A DNA stretch of 50,115 bases from an uncultured Bacteroidota bacterium (GCA_902617285.1 CACMVZ010000008.1:1-50115); one strand, 5' to 3'; counted from the stretch's first letter, positions 17,179 through 26,992 are shown. Translations and numbers: made by a program. The notes: a model not told the origin generated them from the letters alone.

Positions 17179-17784
17179 TTATTTTGACGAGAATCCGCAA
17201 AATATAAAATTTTGAGTCGTTTCAAAAGGAGTTGTATGATTAATATACTCATAATCATTAATCGATAGTTCTCCATCACAAAATAATTTTTCAAGAGAGT
17301 CTTTATCATACTGAGAAATATTTAAACCACTACATTTTAAGGGCCCTGATTTTGAAAAAGTACCAACAACAAAATTTTTGGAAAATTCATTAACTAGTTT
17401 GACATATCTCTTGATTTCTTTTTTTTCAGTTAAAAAATGAAATACAGCTCGATCATGCCAAAAATAGTATTGAGTTTCTGGATTAAAATCATTTATATCA
17501 CTAACAATCCAATTTACACTATCAGAATCTTTTCCAAGTCTATCTTTTACTCTATTGATAGCATTTATAGAAATATCAAGTACAGATATATTTTTGTATT
17601 CGTTCTGGATTAGATAGTCAACAAATCTACTCTCACCCCCACCAATATCAATTATAGGTGACGACTTATCTATATTAAATTTCTCAAAAAACTTAATTGA
17701 TGTAACTGGTAATTCTTGTGTCCATGATACTTCATTAGGACTCTTTTCTTTGTAAATTTTATCCCAATGAGATTTTGTTGACAT
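17179..17784 (-). CDS. Class I SAM-dependent methyltransferase
   Basis: A 201-residue soluble methyltransferase. The SAM-binding motif I is PIIDIGGGESRFVDYL near residues 43-58 and motif II/III is ISVLDIS. An SHWDKIYKEKSPNEVSW N terminus and FWHDRAVFHFL are typical of a thiopurine- or tellurite-type methyltransferase-like subgroup. Substrate cannot be assigned. It diverges from the APC permease with a 63-base gap and precedes the aldo/keto reductase. Confidence 0.8.
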   Translation of the reverse strand: MSTKSHWDKIYKEKSPNEVSWTQELPVTSIKFFEKFNIDKSSPIIDIGGGESRFVDYLIQNEYKNISVLDISINAINRVKDRLGKDSDSVNWIVSDINDFNPETQYYFWHDRAVFHFLTEKKEIKRYVKLVNEFSKNFVVGTFSKSGPLKCSGLNISQYDKDSLEKLFCDGELSINDYEYINHTTPFETTQNFIFCGFSSK

Positions 17785-17847
17785 ATTTAAATTTACAAAA
17801 ACTAGTTATAAAATATATGTAATTTGCGATTCTTAAAAAATATTTAA

Positions 17848-19317
17848 GTGAGCCAAAAAAAACTTCTTAGACAAATGGGACTTATGCTTGTAACTGCAAC
17901 AGGTATATGCTCAATGATGGGTGCCTCGATAAATGTAATACCATTTATGATTCAAAAGAACGTTCCAGGAATTGGCCCATATGTAGTTCCAGCATTTTTA
18001 TTTGCTGCAATACCTGCAATATTTGCTGCATACTCTTATGCAATTTTATCCTCTTCTATGCCGAGAGCAGGTGGAAGCTATCTATATGCAAGTAGAGGAC
18101 TTAATCCATATCTTGGGTTTATAGCAAGTTTTTCCCAATGGTTTGGATTGTCAATAGTTATAGGAGTTATTGCATATATTATTGTACCCTTTATAAGAGA
18201 TGTATTTTATAATTTAGGGTTAAGAAGTATTTCAGATTTTCTAGAAGTAGGATATGTAAGATTATCAATATCATTGATTTTAATTTGGGTATTTATATAT
18301 ATAAATATTATTGGCGGAAAGCTCTACAGAAACACATTAATTCCAATGTTATTTATAATGTTTGCACTTGGGAGTATAGTTATTGTATCGGGATTATTAT
18401 TTAATCAAAATGATTTTATTACAGCAGTATTTGAAATTGATAAAAGGGAAATAACTTCAATTCAATATAAACAGTTTGATTGGAGGGTTTTTCTAACTGC
18501 ATCTACTCTGCTTTTCTCAAGTTTTATTGGTTTCGATGCAATTGCTCAAACTGGAAATGAGGCAAAAAATCCAACTAAAAATATTCCCAGAGCAATATTA
18601 CTGGCAATATTTATAGTTTCAATTTATTATATACTTTTTACTATATCTGTATATAATATTGTCCCATGGAATTTTGTGGCTGATGAATCATTAATTAAGG
18701 ATATTACTGCACCAGGGCTATTAAGTTACGTTTTGCCACCATTTTGGGGAATATTAATAATTCTGGGAGCAACAATAGCACTTATAAATGACTTACCTGC
18801 AATGATTTTATCTGTATCAAGGTTGATGTTTGCTTGGTCCAAAGACAAAATTTTTCCAGATAAAGTTTCAAGTATTCATAAAAAGTATAGTACTCCATAT
18901 ATATCTATAATAATTGTTGGAGTTGTAGCAAGTATTGGTTCAATAGGTTCTCACTTCGCAGGTGATTTTTTTCTTGGTATTGATATAATGGTAACCTCAA
19001 TGATGATAAATTTTTTACTAATGTGTATTACTGTAATTACAATAGTCAAGGTTAACCCAAAACTATATCAAGAAATCAAAATATTGAAAAACAGATCACT
19101 TCAAAAGATCATTGGATATATAGGCTCATTTGTAATAGTTATCTTTTTAGTAATTCACACCTATAAAGATTTGACATCAGAAGTTGATGCTTGGTACTTC
19201 CATTCTACATTCATCTATCTAATTGTAATGACTTTAGCATCAATATATTTTCTTACACGATGGATAAAAATTAAAAGAAACAATAAACATATTTTTAAAT
19301 CTTTACCATCTGAGTAA
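17848..19317 (+). CDS. APC-superfamily amino acid/amine permease
   Basis: A 489-residue inner-membrane permease with about 12 hydrophobic segments. The N-terminal GICSMMGASINVIPFMI matches the unwound TM1 substrate site of APC transporters; PRAGGSYLYASRG is the TM2-TM3 signature; SSFIGFDAIAQTGNEAKNP is the TM6 block. The start is GTG, supported by its position just before the first conserved helix. Its stop codon overlaps the next gene's ATG as TAATG, so import is probably coupled to the downstream aldo/keto reductase-Rid protein. An amino acid, amine or polyamine substrate is inferred from the family. Confidence 0.85.
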   Translation: MSQKKLLRQMGLMLVTATGICSMMGASINVIPFMIQKNVPGIGPYVVPAFLFAAIPAIFAAYSYAILSSSMPRAGGSYLYASRGLNPYLGFIASFSQWFGLSIVIGVIAYIIVPFIRDVFYNLGLRSISDFLEVGYVRLSISLILIWVFIYINIIGGKLYRNTLIPMLFIMFALGSIVIVSGLLFNQNDFITAVFEIDKREITSIQYKQFDWRVFLTASTLLFSSFIGFDAIAQTGNEAKNPTKNIPRAILLAIFIVSIYYILFTISVYNIVPWNFVADESLIKDITAPGLLSYVLPPFWGILIILGATIALINDLPAMILSVSRLMFAWSKDKIFPDKVSSIHKKYSTPYISIIIVGVVASIGSIGSHFAGDFFLGIDIMVTSMMINFLLMCITVITIVKVNPKLYQEIKILKNRSLQKIIGYIGSFVIVIFLVIHTYKDLTSEVDAWYFHSTFIYLIVMTLASIYFLTRWIKIKRNNKHIFKSLPSE

Positions 19318-20765
19318 TGCAAGAAATAATTAAAATATCAGATAAGCTTTCAGTTCCAAGAGTTTTAATAGGTCTATGGCAGATAGCAGATATGGAAAAA
19401 GATGGTAAAACATTAGATCCCAATGTTACTTCAAAGTACATGAACTTATATGCTGAAAATGGATTTACTTGTTTTGATATGGCAGATCACTATGGATCTA
19501 GTGAAATAATTGCAGGAGTTTTTAAAAATAACTACAAAAATCATTCTGATATAAATCTTTTTACTAAATGGGTGCCTACCCCTGGAAAAATAGATAGAAA
19601 ATTAACAAAGGATGCTGTATTAAAATCTTTAAGTAGGATGAATCAATCTCAAATTGATCTTATGCAATTTCATGCTTGGCAATATTCTGACCCAAGCTGG
19701 ATTGATGCTCTATTTTATCTTGATGAATTAAGACGTGAAGGACTAATTAAAAATATTGGGGTAACAAATTTTGATTCTGCTCATCTAAGAATTGCATTAT
19801 CTAGTGGAATAAAATTAGTTTCAAATCAAATATGCTATTCATTGCTTGATAGAAGAGCAAGTGGAGAAATGTCAGAAATTTGTCAAGAATTTGGTGTTAA
19901 ATTATTTGCATTTGGGACTCTAGCTGGAGGATTTCTATCAAAAAAATGGTTAGGTAAAAAAGAACCTAAAATTAGTGATGATCTAAACTGGTCTCAAATG
20001 AAATATAAGAGATTTATTGATGTAACAGGAGGATGGAAAAAATTTCAAAACCTCCTTGACACTTTGAATGGATTAGCAATAAAAAATAATACTTCAATTT
20101 CAAATATTTCAAGTAGATATATTCTTGAAGATCCAAACGTTGCAGCAGTTATAATTGGAGCAAGATTAGGAGAGAGCGATTATATCAATGACAACAAAAA
20201 AATATACGATGTTAATTTTAGTGAAGAGGATAAGAAACTATTATCTAAATCACTAAATTTATTAAATGTAGTTCCAGGAGATTGTGGTGATGAGTATAGA
20301 AAACCTCCATTTCTTACTGCATCTGGTGATTTAAGTCATCACTTAAGTTCAATGCCAAAAGTTTATGAAATTTCTAAAGTGACAAAAAAAAGAGAAAATA
20401 TTTCAAGTAATACCAGTTGGGAAGAAATGGCTAGTTATTCAAGGGCAGTTAAATATGGTAACAGAATAATTGTCTCAGGAACTACTGCTACTCATGACGA
20501 AAAGGTTATTGGTAAAAATGATCCAATCGCTCAAACAAACTTCATTATTGATAAGATAGAGGCAGCAGTCTCTTCATTAGGTGGAAGTCTAAGTGATATT
20601 GTTAGAACTAGAGTTTTTGTAAAAAATATGGATGATTGGAAAGATGTTGCAGAAACTCATGGTAAAAGATTTAAAGAAATTAATCCTGCTAATACATTAG
20701 TTCAAGCTAATCTTGTAGGCGAAGATTATCTTGTAGAAATTGAAGCAGAAGCTATAATTGAATAA
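19317..20765 (+). CDS. Aldo/keto reductase-Rid family fusion protein
   Basis: A 482-residue two-domain cytoplasmic protein. Residues 1-325 form an aldo/keto reductase with catalytic Asp/Tyr in CFDMADHYGSSE, Lys in LFTKW and His in MQFHAW. After a short linker, residues 360-482 are a Rid (YjgF/YER057c/UK114) domain, with VSGTTATHDE, DIVRTRVFVKNM and LVEIEAEAI. The Arg that RidA uses to hydrolyse imines (in PARS) is replaced by Asn (PANT), so classic enamine/imine deaminase activity is doubtful. It is translationally coupled to the APC permease, which suggests catabolism of the imported amine. That pathway is inference. Confidence 0.85.
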   Translation: MQEIIKISDKLSVPRVLIGLWQIADMEKDGKTLDPNVTSKYMNLYAENGFTCFDMADHYGSSEIIAGVFKNNYKNHSDINLFTKWVPTPGKIDRKLTKDAVLKSLSRMNQSQIDLMQFHAWQYSDPSWIDALFYLDELRREGLIKNIGVTNFDSAHLRIALSSGIKLVSNQICYSLLDRRASGEMSEICQEFGVKLFAFGTLAGGFLSKKWLGKKEPKISDDLNWSQMKYKRFIDVTGGWKKFQNLLDTLNGLAIKNNTSISNISSRYILEDPNVAAVIIGARLGESDYINDNKKIYDVNFSEEDKKLLSKSLNLLNVVPGDCGDEYRKPPFLTASGDLSHHLSSMPKVYEISKVTKKRENISSNTSWEEMASYSRAVKYGNRIIVSGTTATHDEKVIGKNDPIAQTNFIIDKIEAAVSSLGGSLSDIVRTRVFVKNMDDWKDVAETHGKRFKEINPANTLVQANLVGEDYLVEIEAEAIIE

Positions 20766-20790
20766 TATGTTTTCAATTATAATAAATAAG

Positions 20791-21114
20791 TTAGTCACCA
20801 ATTCTTGAAAACAGCCAAGCTTCTTGAGAATTTGGTTTCATTACAACAAGTGTCTCTTTCCCTAGAAAGTATTCTAAAGCATATTCTTCATTAGTATCTG
20901 TTCTGTAGACTAAAATTTTATCATCAATAAATTCTACATTCCCCTGAGCAAGTACTGAGAATTTATTACTTCTTGTAAAAGAATTATCTAGTTGAATTAA
21001 TAATATTTCACTTTCATTATTTAGCCAATATCCGTAAATATTAGAAGGATTTTCACTAGCTGAATATGATAAAGAACTTATAAAAAGAGTTAAAGAAATA
21101 ATGAAATTTTTCAT
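20791..21114 (-). CDS. Small exported protein of unknown function
   Basis: A 107-residue protein with a signal peptide of about 19 residues (LFISSLSYSA). The mature part is a short beta-rich domain beginning NIYGYWLNNESEILL, which loosely recalls the start of DUF2147-type lipocalin-like proteins, but I do not recognise the family with confidence. It stands alone between convergent and same-strand neighbours. Confidence 0.6.
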   Translation of the reverse strand: MKNFIISLTLFISSLSYSASENPSNIYGYWLNNESEILLIQLDNSFTRSNKFSVLAQGNVEFIDDKILVYRTDTNEEYALEYFLGKETLVVMKPNSQEAWLFSRIGD

Positions 21115-21237
21115 GGTTTTTAAATGGGTTTAAATTTTGTGCAAAAGTACTAATTTTCCCATAAATTTTCATCGATATTTAGAACTAATTATCTATGTTT
21201 TTAGAAAAATAACAATTTTTAAATTTTAGTTTAACCT

Positions 21238-22440
21238 TTATTTAATTTTAGAAAATTTCAACCCTGCATTCAACTCAAGCCTTTTCAAAATTTCATCACC
21301 CATTGAAGTTGAAGGTGTAAGAACTCCATAAGAATCATTCAAGGAATCTTTCGCTAAACAAACAGCACTTTCAGCAAGCATTTTAGAAGTTGAACCGTAT
21401 CCAGGATCTCTATCTCCAGTTACTTTATAAATTGAAGTAACTGATTCCCCAAACACATAGAATCTTATATTAAAGTAGCCAGCTTCTCTTTCTCTTTTGT
21501 TTGGACCTTGGCCAGGATCAGGTGAAAGAATATTAAAAATACTCTTCATAATTGATCCCGGTTTAGCAGCTAAAAAAATTAATGGTATTGACACCATGAT
21601 TCCCCTTAATCTGCCCATAAATCCGTTACCAGTCATTACTGCTTCGTCATATCTAAAATTTCTTCCATAAGTATAATTTGATAAAGCGTTAGATCTCCTA
21701 ACAATTTTTGTATTAATCCCAGCCATTAAAAATGGGGCAATCCATTTTTTTATTTTTTTATCAAAAATTACAGAGTTCAAGTCTCTTTGATCAGGTCCAT
21801 TTTTTTCTCCTTCTGGATTTAAACCATATGGGTTGATTAAATCCTTCCTAATTTCTTTATTTTTTGAAGCTTCGCTAATTATATTATTTATACTTGCATA
21901 AGTACCCCCACTATATCCTCCTTTTGCTCCAGCTACTCTCATACTAATTTGTAAGTTTTTCTTTAAAATATCCTTATAGATAAAGTAAACTCCCATATCT
22001 GACGGTATTGAATCAAACCCACAGCTATTTACAATTTTTACTTTATTTGATTCTGCTTTCTTATGGTAGAAATCTATCATTTTTCTAATCCATTGAGATT
22101 CTCCAGCTAAATCACAATAATCAGTACATGATTCTACACATGACTTTACAATTAAAGATCCATATTTTGAATATGGTCCAACAGTTGAACAAATAACTTT
22201 TGTTCTTGTAGTAATTTTCTTTAGTGATACTTCATCAAAACTATCTGCAATAAAAATGGGTATACTTCTATCCAGATAAATATCTCTCACAGATGTTAAT
22301 TTGGCTTTATCTCTTCCTGCTATTGCCCATTTTAAATCTTTGGAATTATATTTTTGAAATAAATACTCTGCTACAAGCCTACCTGTAAATCCTGAAGCTC
22401 CCCAAATTATAATATCAAATTCCCTTTTATCTAGTGACAT
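21238..22440 (-). CDS. Saccharopine dehydrogenase-like NAD(P)-binding protein (trans-acting enoyl reductase family)
   Basis: A 400-residue protein with an N-terminal Rossmann fold (IIIWGASGFTGRLVAEYL, residues 9-26) followed by AGRDKAKL, CSTVGPYSKYG and CDLAGESQW. These blocks are shared by the SCCPDH-like oxidoreductases and mycobacterial trans-acting enoyl reductases. There is no evidence that it makes or degrades saccharopine. It diverges from the D-aminoacylase operon with an 87-base gap. A redox role with lipid or polyketide substrates is possible by analogy. Confidence 0.75.
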   Translation of the reverse strand: MSLDKREFDIIIWGASGFTGRLVAEYLFQKYNSKDLKWAIAGRDKAKLTSVRDIYLDRSIPIFIADSFDEVSLKKITTRTKVICSTVGPYSKYGSLIVKSCVESCTDYCDLAGESQWIRKMIDFYHKKAESNKVKIVNSCGFDSIPSDMGVYFIYKDILKKNLQISMRVAGAKGGYSGGTYASINNIISEASKNKEIRKDLINPYGLNPEGEKNGPDQRDLNSVIFDKKIKKWIAPFLMAGINTKIVRRSNALSNYTYGRNFRYDEAVMTGNGFMGRLRGIMVSIPLIFLAAKPGSIMKSIFNILSPDPGQGPNKREREAGYFNIRFYVFGESVTSIYKVTGDRDPGYGSTSKMLAESAVCLAKDSLNDSYGVLTPSTSMGDEILKRLELNAGLKFSKIK

Positions 22441-22527
22441 ATTTTATTTATTGGGGTTTAAATGAAACTTGGTTAAAATTAAAAGATTATTTACCTTCTA
22501 AAAACAAAATTTAAATAAATATAAAAA

Positions 22528-24156
22528 ATGACTTCTTCATCTCAGAGAATATTATCATATATATACTTTTTAATTGCCATTATTGCTTTGATATCCATAA
22601 CTAAAAGAGTTATTGGTCCTTTAGATTATGACATCGTAATTATTAATGGAGAAGTATATGATGGCTCAGGAAGTGACTCTAAAATTCAAGATATTGGAAT
22701 TATTGGAGATGAGATAGTTAGGATTGGAAATATCGAATCAAATAATGCCTTAAAAATAATTGATGCTTCAGGTTTGGTAGTTTCACCTGGTTTTATTGAT
22801 ACACACGCTCACCTTGATCCAATGGATAATTTCATAAATCTATCTGACGGTGAAAGTCATGTAAGGCAAGGTGTTACTACAAGTTTTGGAGGTCCGGATG
22901 GAAGAGGGGTGCCATTGAAATATGGTTTTAAAGAATTCTTAGACTCAATTGAAAAAGTTGGTGTTGGTATGAATGTTGGATTTTTAACTGGTCATAATAA
23001 AATTAGAAGAGTAGTAATGAACCTAGAAAATCGTGACCCAACTGAAGATGAATTGAATGAAATGAGGATGCTTGCAAGTAAAGCTATGGAGGAAGGTGCA
23101 TTTGGTATTTCAACTGGACTAAAATATCTACCTGGAAATTTTTCTAAAGTTGAAGAAGTGATTGAAATTTCTAAAGAAATATCTAAGAAGGGAGGAATAT
23201 ACACTACTCACCTTAGAGATGAAGGATTAAAAATAATTGATGCTGTAAATGAAGCAATTAAAATTTCAAAAGAGGCTGATATAAATGTGGTTCTTACACA
23301 TCACAAGGTAATTGGAAAGCCAATGTGGGGGAAAAGTGAAATGACACTTTCCCTAGTAGATTCAGCAAGACAAAAAGGGATTAAGATTATGACAGATCAG
23401 TATCCATATAGTGCGAGTCATACAGGCATAAATGTATTAATTCCTACATGGGCCAGAGCTGGTGGTAGTAATGAATTTAAAAATAGAGTATCTGATGAAG
23501 AAACAAGAAAAAAAATTGAGGAAGAAATAGTCTTTAATATTTTAAATGATAGAGGGGGGAATGATTTAGATAGAGTTCAATTTTCAAGAGTAAGCTGGAA
23601 TCCAGATCTTGAAGGAAGTACTCTTAAAGATTGGGCATTAATTAAAGGTTTAGAACCGACTGTAGAAAATGGAGCTAAACTTGTAATTGAAGCTGAGTTA
23701 AATGGAGGAGCAGGTTGTATTTTTCATGCTATGGATGAATCAGATGTTAAAAATATAATGAAGTATCCTCATACTATGATTGCTTCAGATGGAAGATTAT
23801 CTGAGCCGGGAGTTGGACATCCACATCCTAGAGCTTATGGAACTTTCCCCAGAGTTTTAGGGAAGTACGTAAGAGAAGATCAAGTTCTAAAATTAAGTGA
23901 AGCTATTTATAAAATGACACATCTCCCTGCAATCGCTTTTGGAATAAATGATAGGGGATTAATAAAAAAAGGTATGAAAGCAGATATAACGATTTTTGAT
24001 AAAAACACGGTAAAAGATAATGCTACTTTCACATCTCCTCATCAGTATCCAGATGGAATTAAATATGTAATAGTAAATGGTGAATTAGCTGTAGATAATT
24101 TTAACTTTATGGGCCTTAAGGCTGGCGAAGTTCTTAGAAAGACTATAAATCCTTGA
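22528..24156 (+). CDS. N-acyl-D-amino-acid deacylase family amidohydrolase
   Basis: A 542-residue metal-dependent amidohydrolase with an N-terminal membrane anchor (residues 9-28). The metal-binding THAHLDPMD is near residue 92, followed by FGISTGLKY, the carbamyl/metal region TTHLRDEG, THHK, DQYPY and the late metal ligand IASDGR. The D-aminoacylase marker GHPHPRAYGTFPR is present near residue 430. It likely releases D-amino acids from N-acylated forms in the periplasm. It starts a three-gene operon with a GFO/IDH/MocA oxidoreductase (10 bases) and a DUF1080 lipoprotein (9 bases). Confidence 0.85.
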   Translation: MTSSSQRILSYIYFLIAIIALISITKRVIGPLDYDIVIINGEVYDGSGSDSKIQDIGIIGDEIVRIGNIESNNALKIIDASGLVVSPGFIDTHAHLDPMDNFINLSDGESHVRQGVTTSFGGPDGRGVPLKYGFKEFLDSIEKVGVGMNVGFLTGHNKIRRVVMNLENRDPTEDELNEMRMLASKAMEEGAFGISTGLKYLPGNFSKVEEVIEISKEISKKGGIYTTHLRDEGLKIIDAVNEAIKISKEADINVVLTHHKVIGKPMWGKSEMTLSLVDSARQKGIKIMTDQYPYSASHTGINVLIPTWARAGGSNEFKNRVSDEETRKKIEEEIVFNILNDRGGNDLDRVQFSRVSWNPDLEGSTLKDWALIKGLEPTVENGAKLVIEAELNGGAGCIFHAMDESDVKNIMKYPHTMIASDGRLSEPGVGHPHPRAYGTFPRVLGKYVREDQVLKLSEAIYKMTHLPAIAFGINDRGLIKKGMKADITIFDKNTVKDNATFTSPHQYPDGIKYVIVNGELAVDNFNFMGLKAGEVLRKTINP

Positions 24157-24166
24157 TTCTTTAATT

Positions 24167-25498
24167 GTGAAAAAAAGAGAGTTTTTAAAAAGAGCAGCAG
24201 CTTTAACGTCACTTGCATTTTTACCCTCACCTGTCTGGTCATTAGATAGAAAAAAAATTAGAATCGCTCAAATTGGAGTAGGTGGAATGGGATCACAGGA
24301 TCTAAATTTTATTTCTTCACATTCTCAAGTTAAAATTGTTGGATTATGTGATGTTGATTCTTTAGCATTAGATAATGTAAAGAAAATATACCCTAATGCA
24401 TTATTATATTCTGATTATCGAATAATGTTAAAGGAGATGGAGAATCAAATTGATGCAGTCCAAATATCAACTCCTGATCATACTCATGCACCTGCAGCTA
24501 TCATGGCAATGAATTTAAATAAACATGTTTATTGTCAAAAACCACTTACACATAATCCAAAAGAGGCAAGATCAATGATTAGAATTGCTCAAGAAAGAAA
24601 TTTAATAACTCAAATGGGAATCCAAGTTCACTCTTTTTATGACTACAAACTAGCAACTATTTTAATCAAAGAAGGGATCATAGGCAAAGTAAACAAAGTT
24701 AGAGCCTGGACTAATGGAAACTCTGGTTATGACGGAACAGTCCCAATTGGAAATGACCCTATCCCTGAGTCACTTGATTGGAACTTATGGCTTGGAACAT
24801 CTAATGAAAGACCATATAAAGAAGGTTATTACCATCCCAGTCAATGGCGAAAAGTAATTGACTATGGTTGTGGAACATTAGGTGATATGGGAGTACATAT
24901 TTTAGATACCCCTTACAATGCTTTGGAATTAGATTTTCCAATTACTGTTAAAAATGAATGCAGAGAATTTAATGGTTTTAGTTTTCCTACAAAAAGTACT
25001 GTAACATATAATTTTCCAGGAACAGCATATACAACTGACAATATGACTTTGGTATGGACAGATGGACAATTTCCATTAACGGAGGAAGATTTGATCTTAC
25101 CCCAACAGGATAAACTTCCAATTCAAGGGTCAATGTTTATTGGAGAAAAAGGTAAATTACTTTTACCGCATTTTATGCAAGAGCCAAAGCTAATTGTCAA
25201 AGGTGAGTATAAAAAAATTGATATATCTAAGTATCCTGAAGCATTGAAATTAAGAAAACCTTATGGAGACTATAATGAAGATGCAAAAGTACATTATCAT
25301 GAATTCGTTGATGCATGTTTAGGAAAGACAGATTGTTCTACTCCTTTTTCTTATTCTGGAAGATTAACAGAGGTAGTCCTTTTAGGTGTTATTGCCGGAC
25401 GATTTCCAAACAGATTACTTAAATGGGATAAAGAAAATTTTAGATTTGAAGAATCTGAAGTTAATCAATTCCTAGGTTCAAAATATAGAATTTTTTAA
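24167..25498 (+). CDS. GFO/IDH/MocA-family oxidoreductase, Tat-type signal
   Basis: A 443-residue sugar-type dehydrogenase. The N terminus KKREFLKRAAALTS is a near-Tat motif (Lys-Arg in place of Arg-Arg), which implies folded export with bound NAD(P). The Rossmann motif is AQIGVGGMGSQ near residues 34-44, the substrate/cofactor block is YCQKPLTHN, and the C-terminal domain has LGDMGVHILD. The start is GTG; choosing it keeps the whole signal. Family members oxidise sugar carbons, and pairing with DUF1080 fits a 3-keto-glycoside route. It sits between the D-aminoacylase and a DUF1080 lipoprotein gene. Confidence 0.88.
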   Translation: MKKREFLKRAAALTSLAFLPSPVWSLDRKKIRIAQIGVGGMGSQDLNFISSHSQVKIVGLCDVDSLALDNVKKIYPNALLYSDYRIMLKEMENQIDAVQISTPDHTHAPAAIMAMNLNKHVYCQKPLTHNPKEARSMIRIAQERNLITQMGIQVHSFYDYKLATILIKEGIIGKVNKVRAWTNGNSGYDGTVPIGNDPIPESLDWNLWLGTSNERPYKEGYYHPSQWRKVIDYGCGTLGDMGVHILDTPYNALELDFPITVKNECREFNGFSFPTKSTVTYNFPGTAYTTDNMTLVWTDGQFPLTEEDLILPQQDKLPIQGSMFIGEKGKLLLPHFMQEPKLIVKGEYKKIDISKYPEALKLRKPYGDYNEDAKVHYHEFVDACLGKTDCSTPFSYSGRLTEVVLLGVIAGRFPNRLLKWDKENFRFEESEVNQFLGSKYRIF

Positions 25499-25507
25499 AT
25501 TCGAACT

Positions 25508-26197
25508 ATGATAAAAAAAATTTTGTTTTCGATTTCTTTCCTTCTTTTCTCATGTAATTCTAATGTTCAGTCAGAGTCTGAATGGATAAACTTATTTGAT
25601 GGTTCATCTACTAGTAGTTGGTTAGCAAGAGATGGGTCTGAATTACACTCTGGTTGGAAAATAATTGATGGAACCTTAACTCTGAGGAAAGAAGGTACAG
25701 AAGAGGATAAAAAAATAGATATTATTTATGGTGCTGAAATGTTTGACAATTTCGAGCTTTATTTAGAGTGGAAGATTCCACCAGGAGGCAATAGTGGTAT
25801 TTTTTATCATTTACAAGAATCTGGCGGAGGATCGCCGGAGTATCAAATAATTGACGATATTAATTATGATTCAATTCATGGTATTTCATTAACACCACTA
25901 CAAAAAACAGCTTCTGATTATGGGATGTATGCAGCAGATCCAAAAATGAAGATTTTAAATCCTGTAGGTCAGTGGAATTCTTCAAAAATAATATTTACTG
26001 AGGAAAATGTTGAATATTGGTTAAATGGTAATAAAGTTTTATCATTTACACCTTGGTCAGATGAATGGTATGAAAAGAAAAATAATTCAATGTGGCGAGA
26101 TAATAAAGATTATGGTGAGTTTAAGACTGGATATATTGGCTTTCAAGATTATGGTAATGATCTTTCATTTAGGAATATAAAAATTAAAAAGCTTTAG
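25508..26197 (+). CDS. DUF1080 (3-keto-disaccharide hydrolase-like) lipoprotein
   Basis: A 229-residue lipoprotein (Cys16 in LLFSC). Domain marks are NLFDGSSTSSW, LEWKIPPGGNSGIFYH, GGSPEYQIID and the closing GYIGFQDYG..LSFRNIKIKKL. Nine bases after the GFO/IDH/MocA gene. The expected pathway is oxidation of a glycoside to its 3-keto form by the oxidoreductase and cleavage by this protein, an inference from characterised relatives of both families. Confidence 0.85.
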   Translation: MIKKILFSISFLLFSCNSNVQSESEWINLFDGSSTSSWLARDGSELHSGWKIIDGTLTLRKEGTEEDKKIDIIYGAEMFDNFELYLEWKIPPGGNSGIFYHLQESGGGSPEYQIIDDINYDSIHGISLTPLQKTASDYGMYAADPKMKILNPVGQWNSSKIIFTEENVEYWLNGNKVLSFTPWSDEWYEKKNNSMWRDNKDYGEFKTGYIGFQDYGNDLSFRNIKIKKL

Positions 26198-26226
26198 ACC
26201 TAATTGTGCAATTTACCACTAAATCC

Positions 26227-26670
26227 TTAATTAGGAACCCACTCATAAAAATTAGACAAATTATTTTTTTTAAAACCTGTTTCGGGATATAAATTATTAC
26301 CTATTTTATTTGACTTTTCAGTTTCAAGCATCATACCGCATGCATTTGACTCTTTAACAAGTTCTTTTGCTTTATCAATTAGTAGTTTTGAATATCCATT
26401 ACCTCTATACTCACTATCAATAAATAAATCATTTAAAAGCCAGTATTTACTGACTCTTGTAGATGAAAATAGGGGATATAATTGTACAAAACCTGTTAGT
26501 ATATTATTGACTTCACATACAAATACTTTAGAATCTTTATTACTTAATCGACTTTCAAGAAATTTTTTAGAAATATCAATATTTGATTCTTTTCCATAGA
26601 ACATTCTATATGAATCAAAAAGTTTTGATAGTTGATCTAAGTCTGATGTTTCTGCTTCTCTAATATTCAT
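26227..26670 (-). CDS. GNAT-family N-acetyltransferase
   Basis: A 147-residue single-domain acetyltransferase. The acetyl-CoA pyrophosphate-binding motif is LFIDSEYRGNGYSKLLI near residues 83-99. The following helix and the terminal ETEKSN..LYPETGFKKN region fit the fold. Substrate not predictable. It converges on the DUF1080 gene and diverges from a small membrane protein. Confidence 0.85.
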   Translation of the reverse strand: MNIREAETSDLDQLSKLFDSYRMFYGKESNIDISKKFLESRLSNKDSKVFVCEVNNILTGFVQLYPLFSSTRVSKYWLLNDLFIDSEYRGNGYSKLLIDKAKELVKESNACGMMLETEKSNKIGNNLYPETGFKKNNLSNFYEWVPN

Positions 26671-26708
26671 TTGTCTTTTATTTAGTTTTAATAAATTTAT
26701 AAATTCTT

Positions 26709-26990
26709 ATGAGTAAGTTAAAGTCATATATAATTGTGAGCTACATTTTAGGATTAGTTTTCTTCTTAATCCACAACTTTGACTTTGAGTCATTTATTTT
26801 AATTGATCCTTTAATGCTTGTTTTAATTCTTAATGTACCTTCTTTTATAATTGGATCTTTATTTTATTTAATTAAAAAAAAATTATTTTGGATTTTCTAT
26901 ACTATAATTTTTATAATAATAATTAGTTTATTCTCAGCTTGGTCTATAATTGAAATATATACCGGAGGAGATTGGGGTAAGATATTATAG
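26709..26990 (+). CDS. Small membrane protein of unknown function
   Basis: A 93-residue protein with three hydrophobic segments (about residues 8-23, 31-53 and 58-80) and few charged residues. I do not recognise a family. It ends two bases before the stop of the convergent DUF1080 gene, so the 3' ends abut. A real gene is supported mainly by the membrane pattern and the tight fit between neighbours. Confidence 0.55.
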   Translation: MSKLKSYIIVSYILGLVFFLIHNFDFESFILIDPLMLVLILNVPSFIIGSLFYLIKKKLFWIFYTIIFIIIISLFSAWSIIEIYTGGDWGKIL

Positions 26991-26992
26991 TA

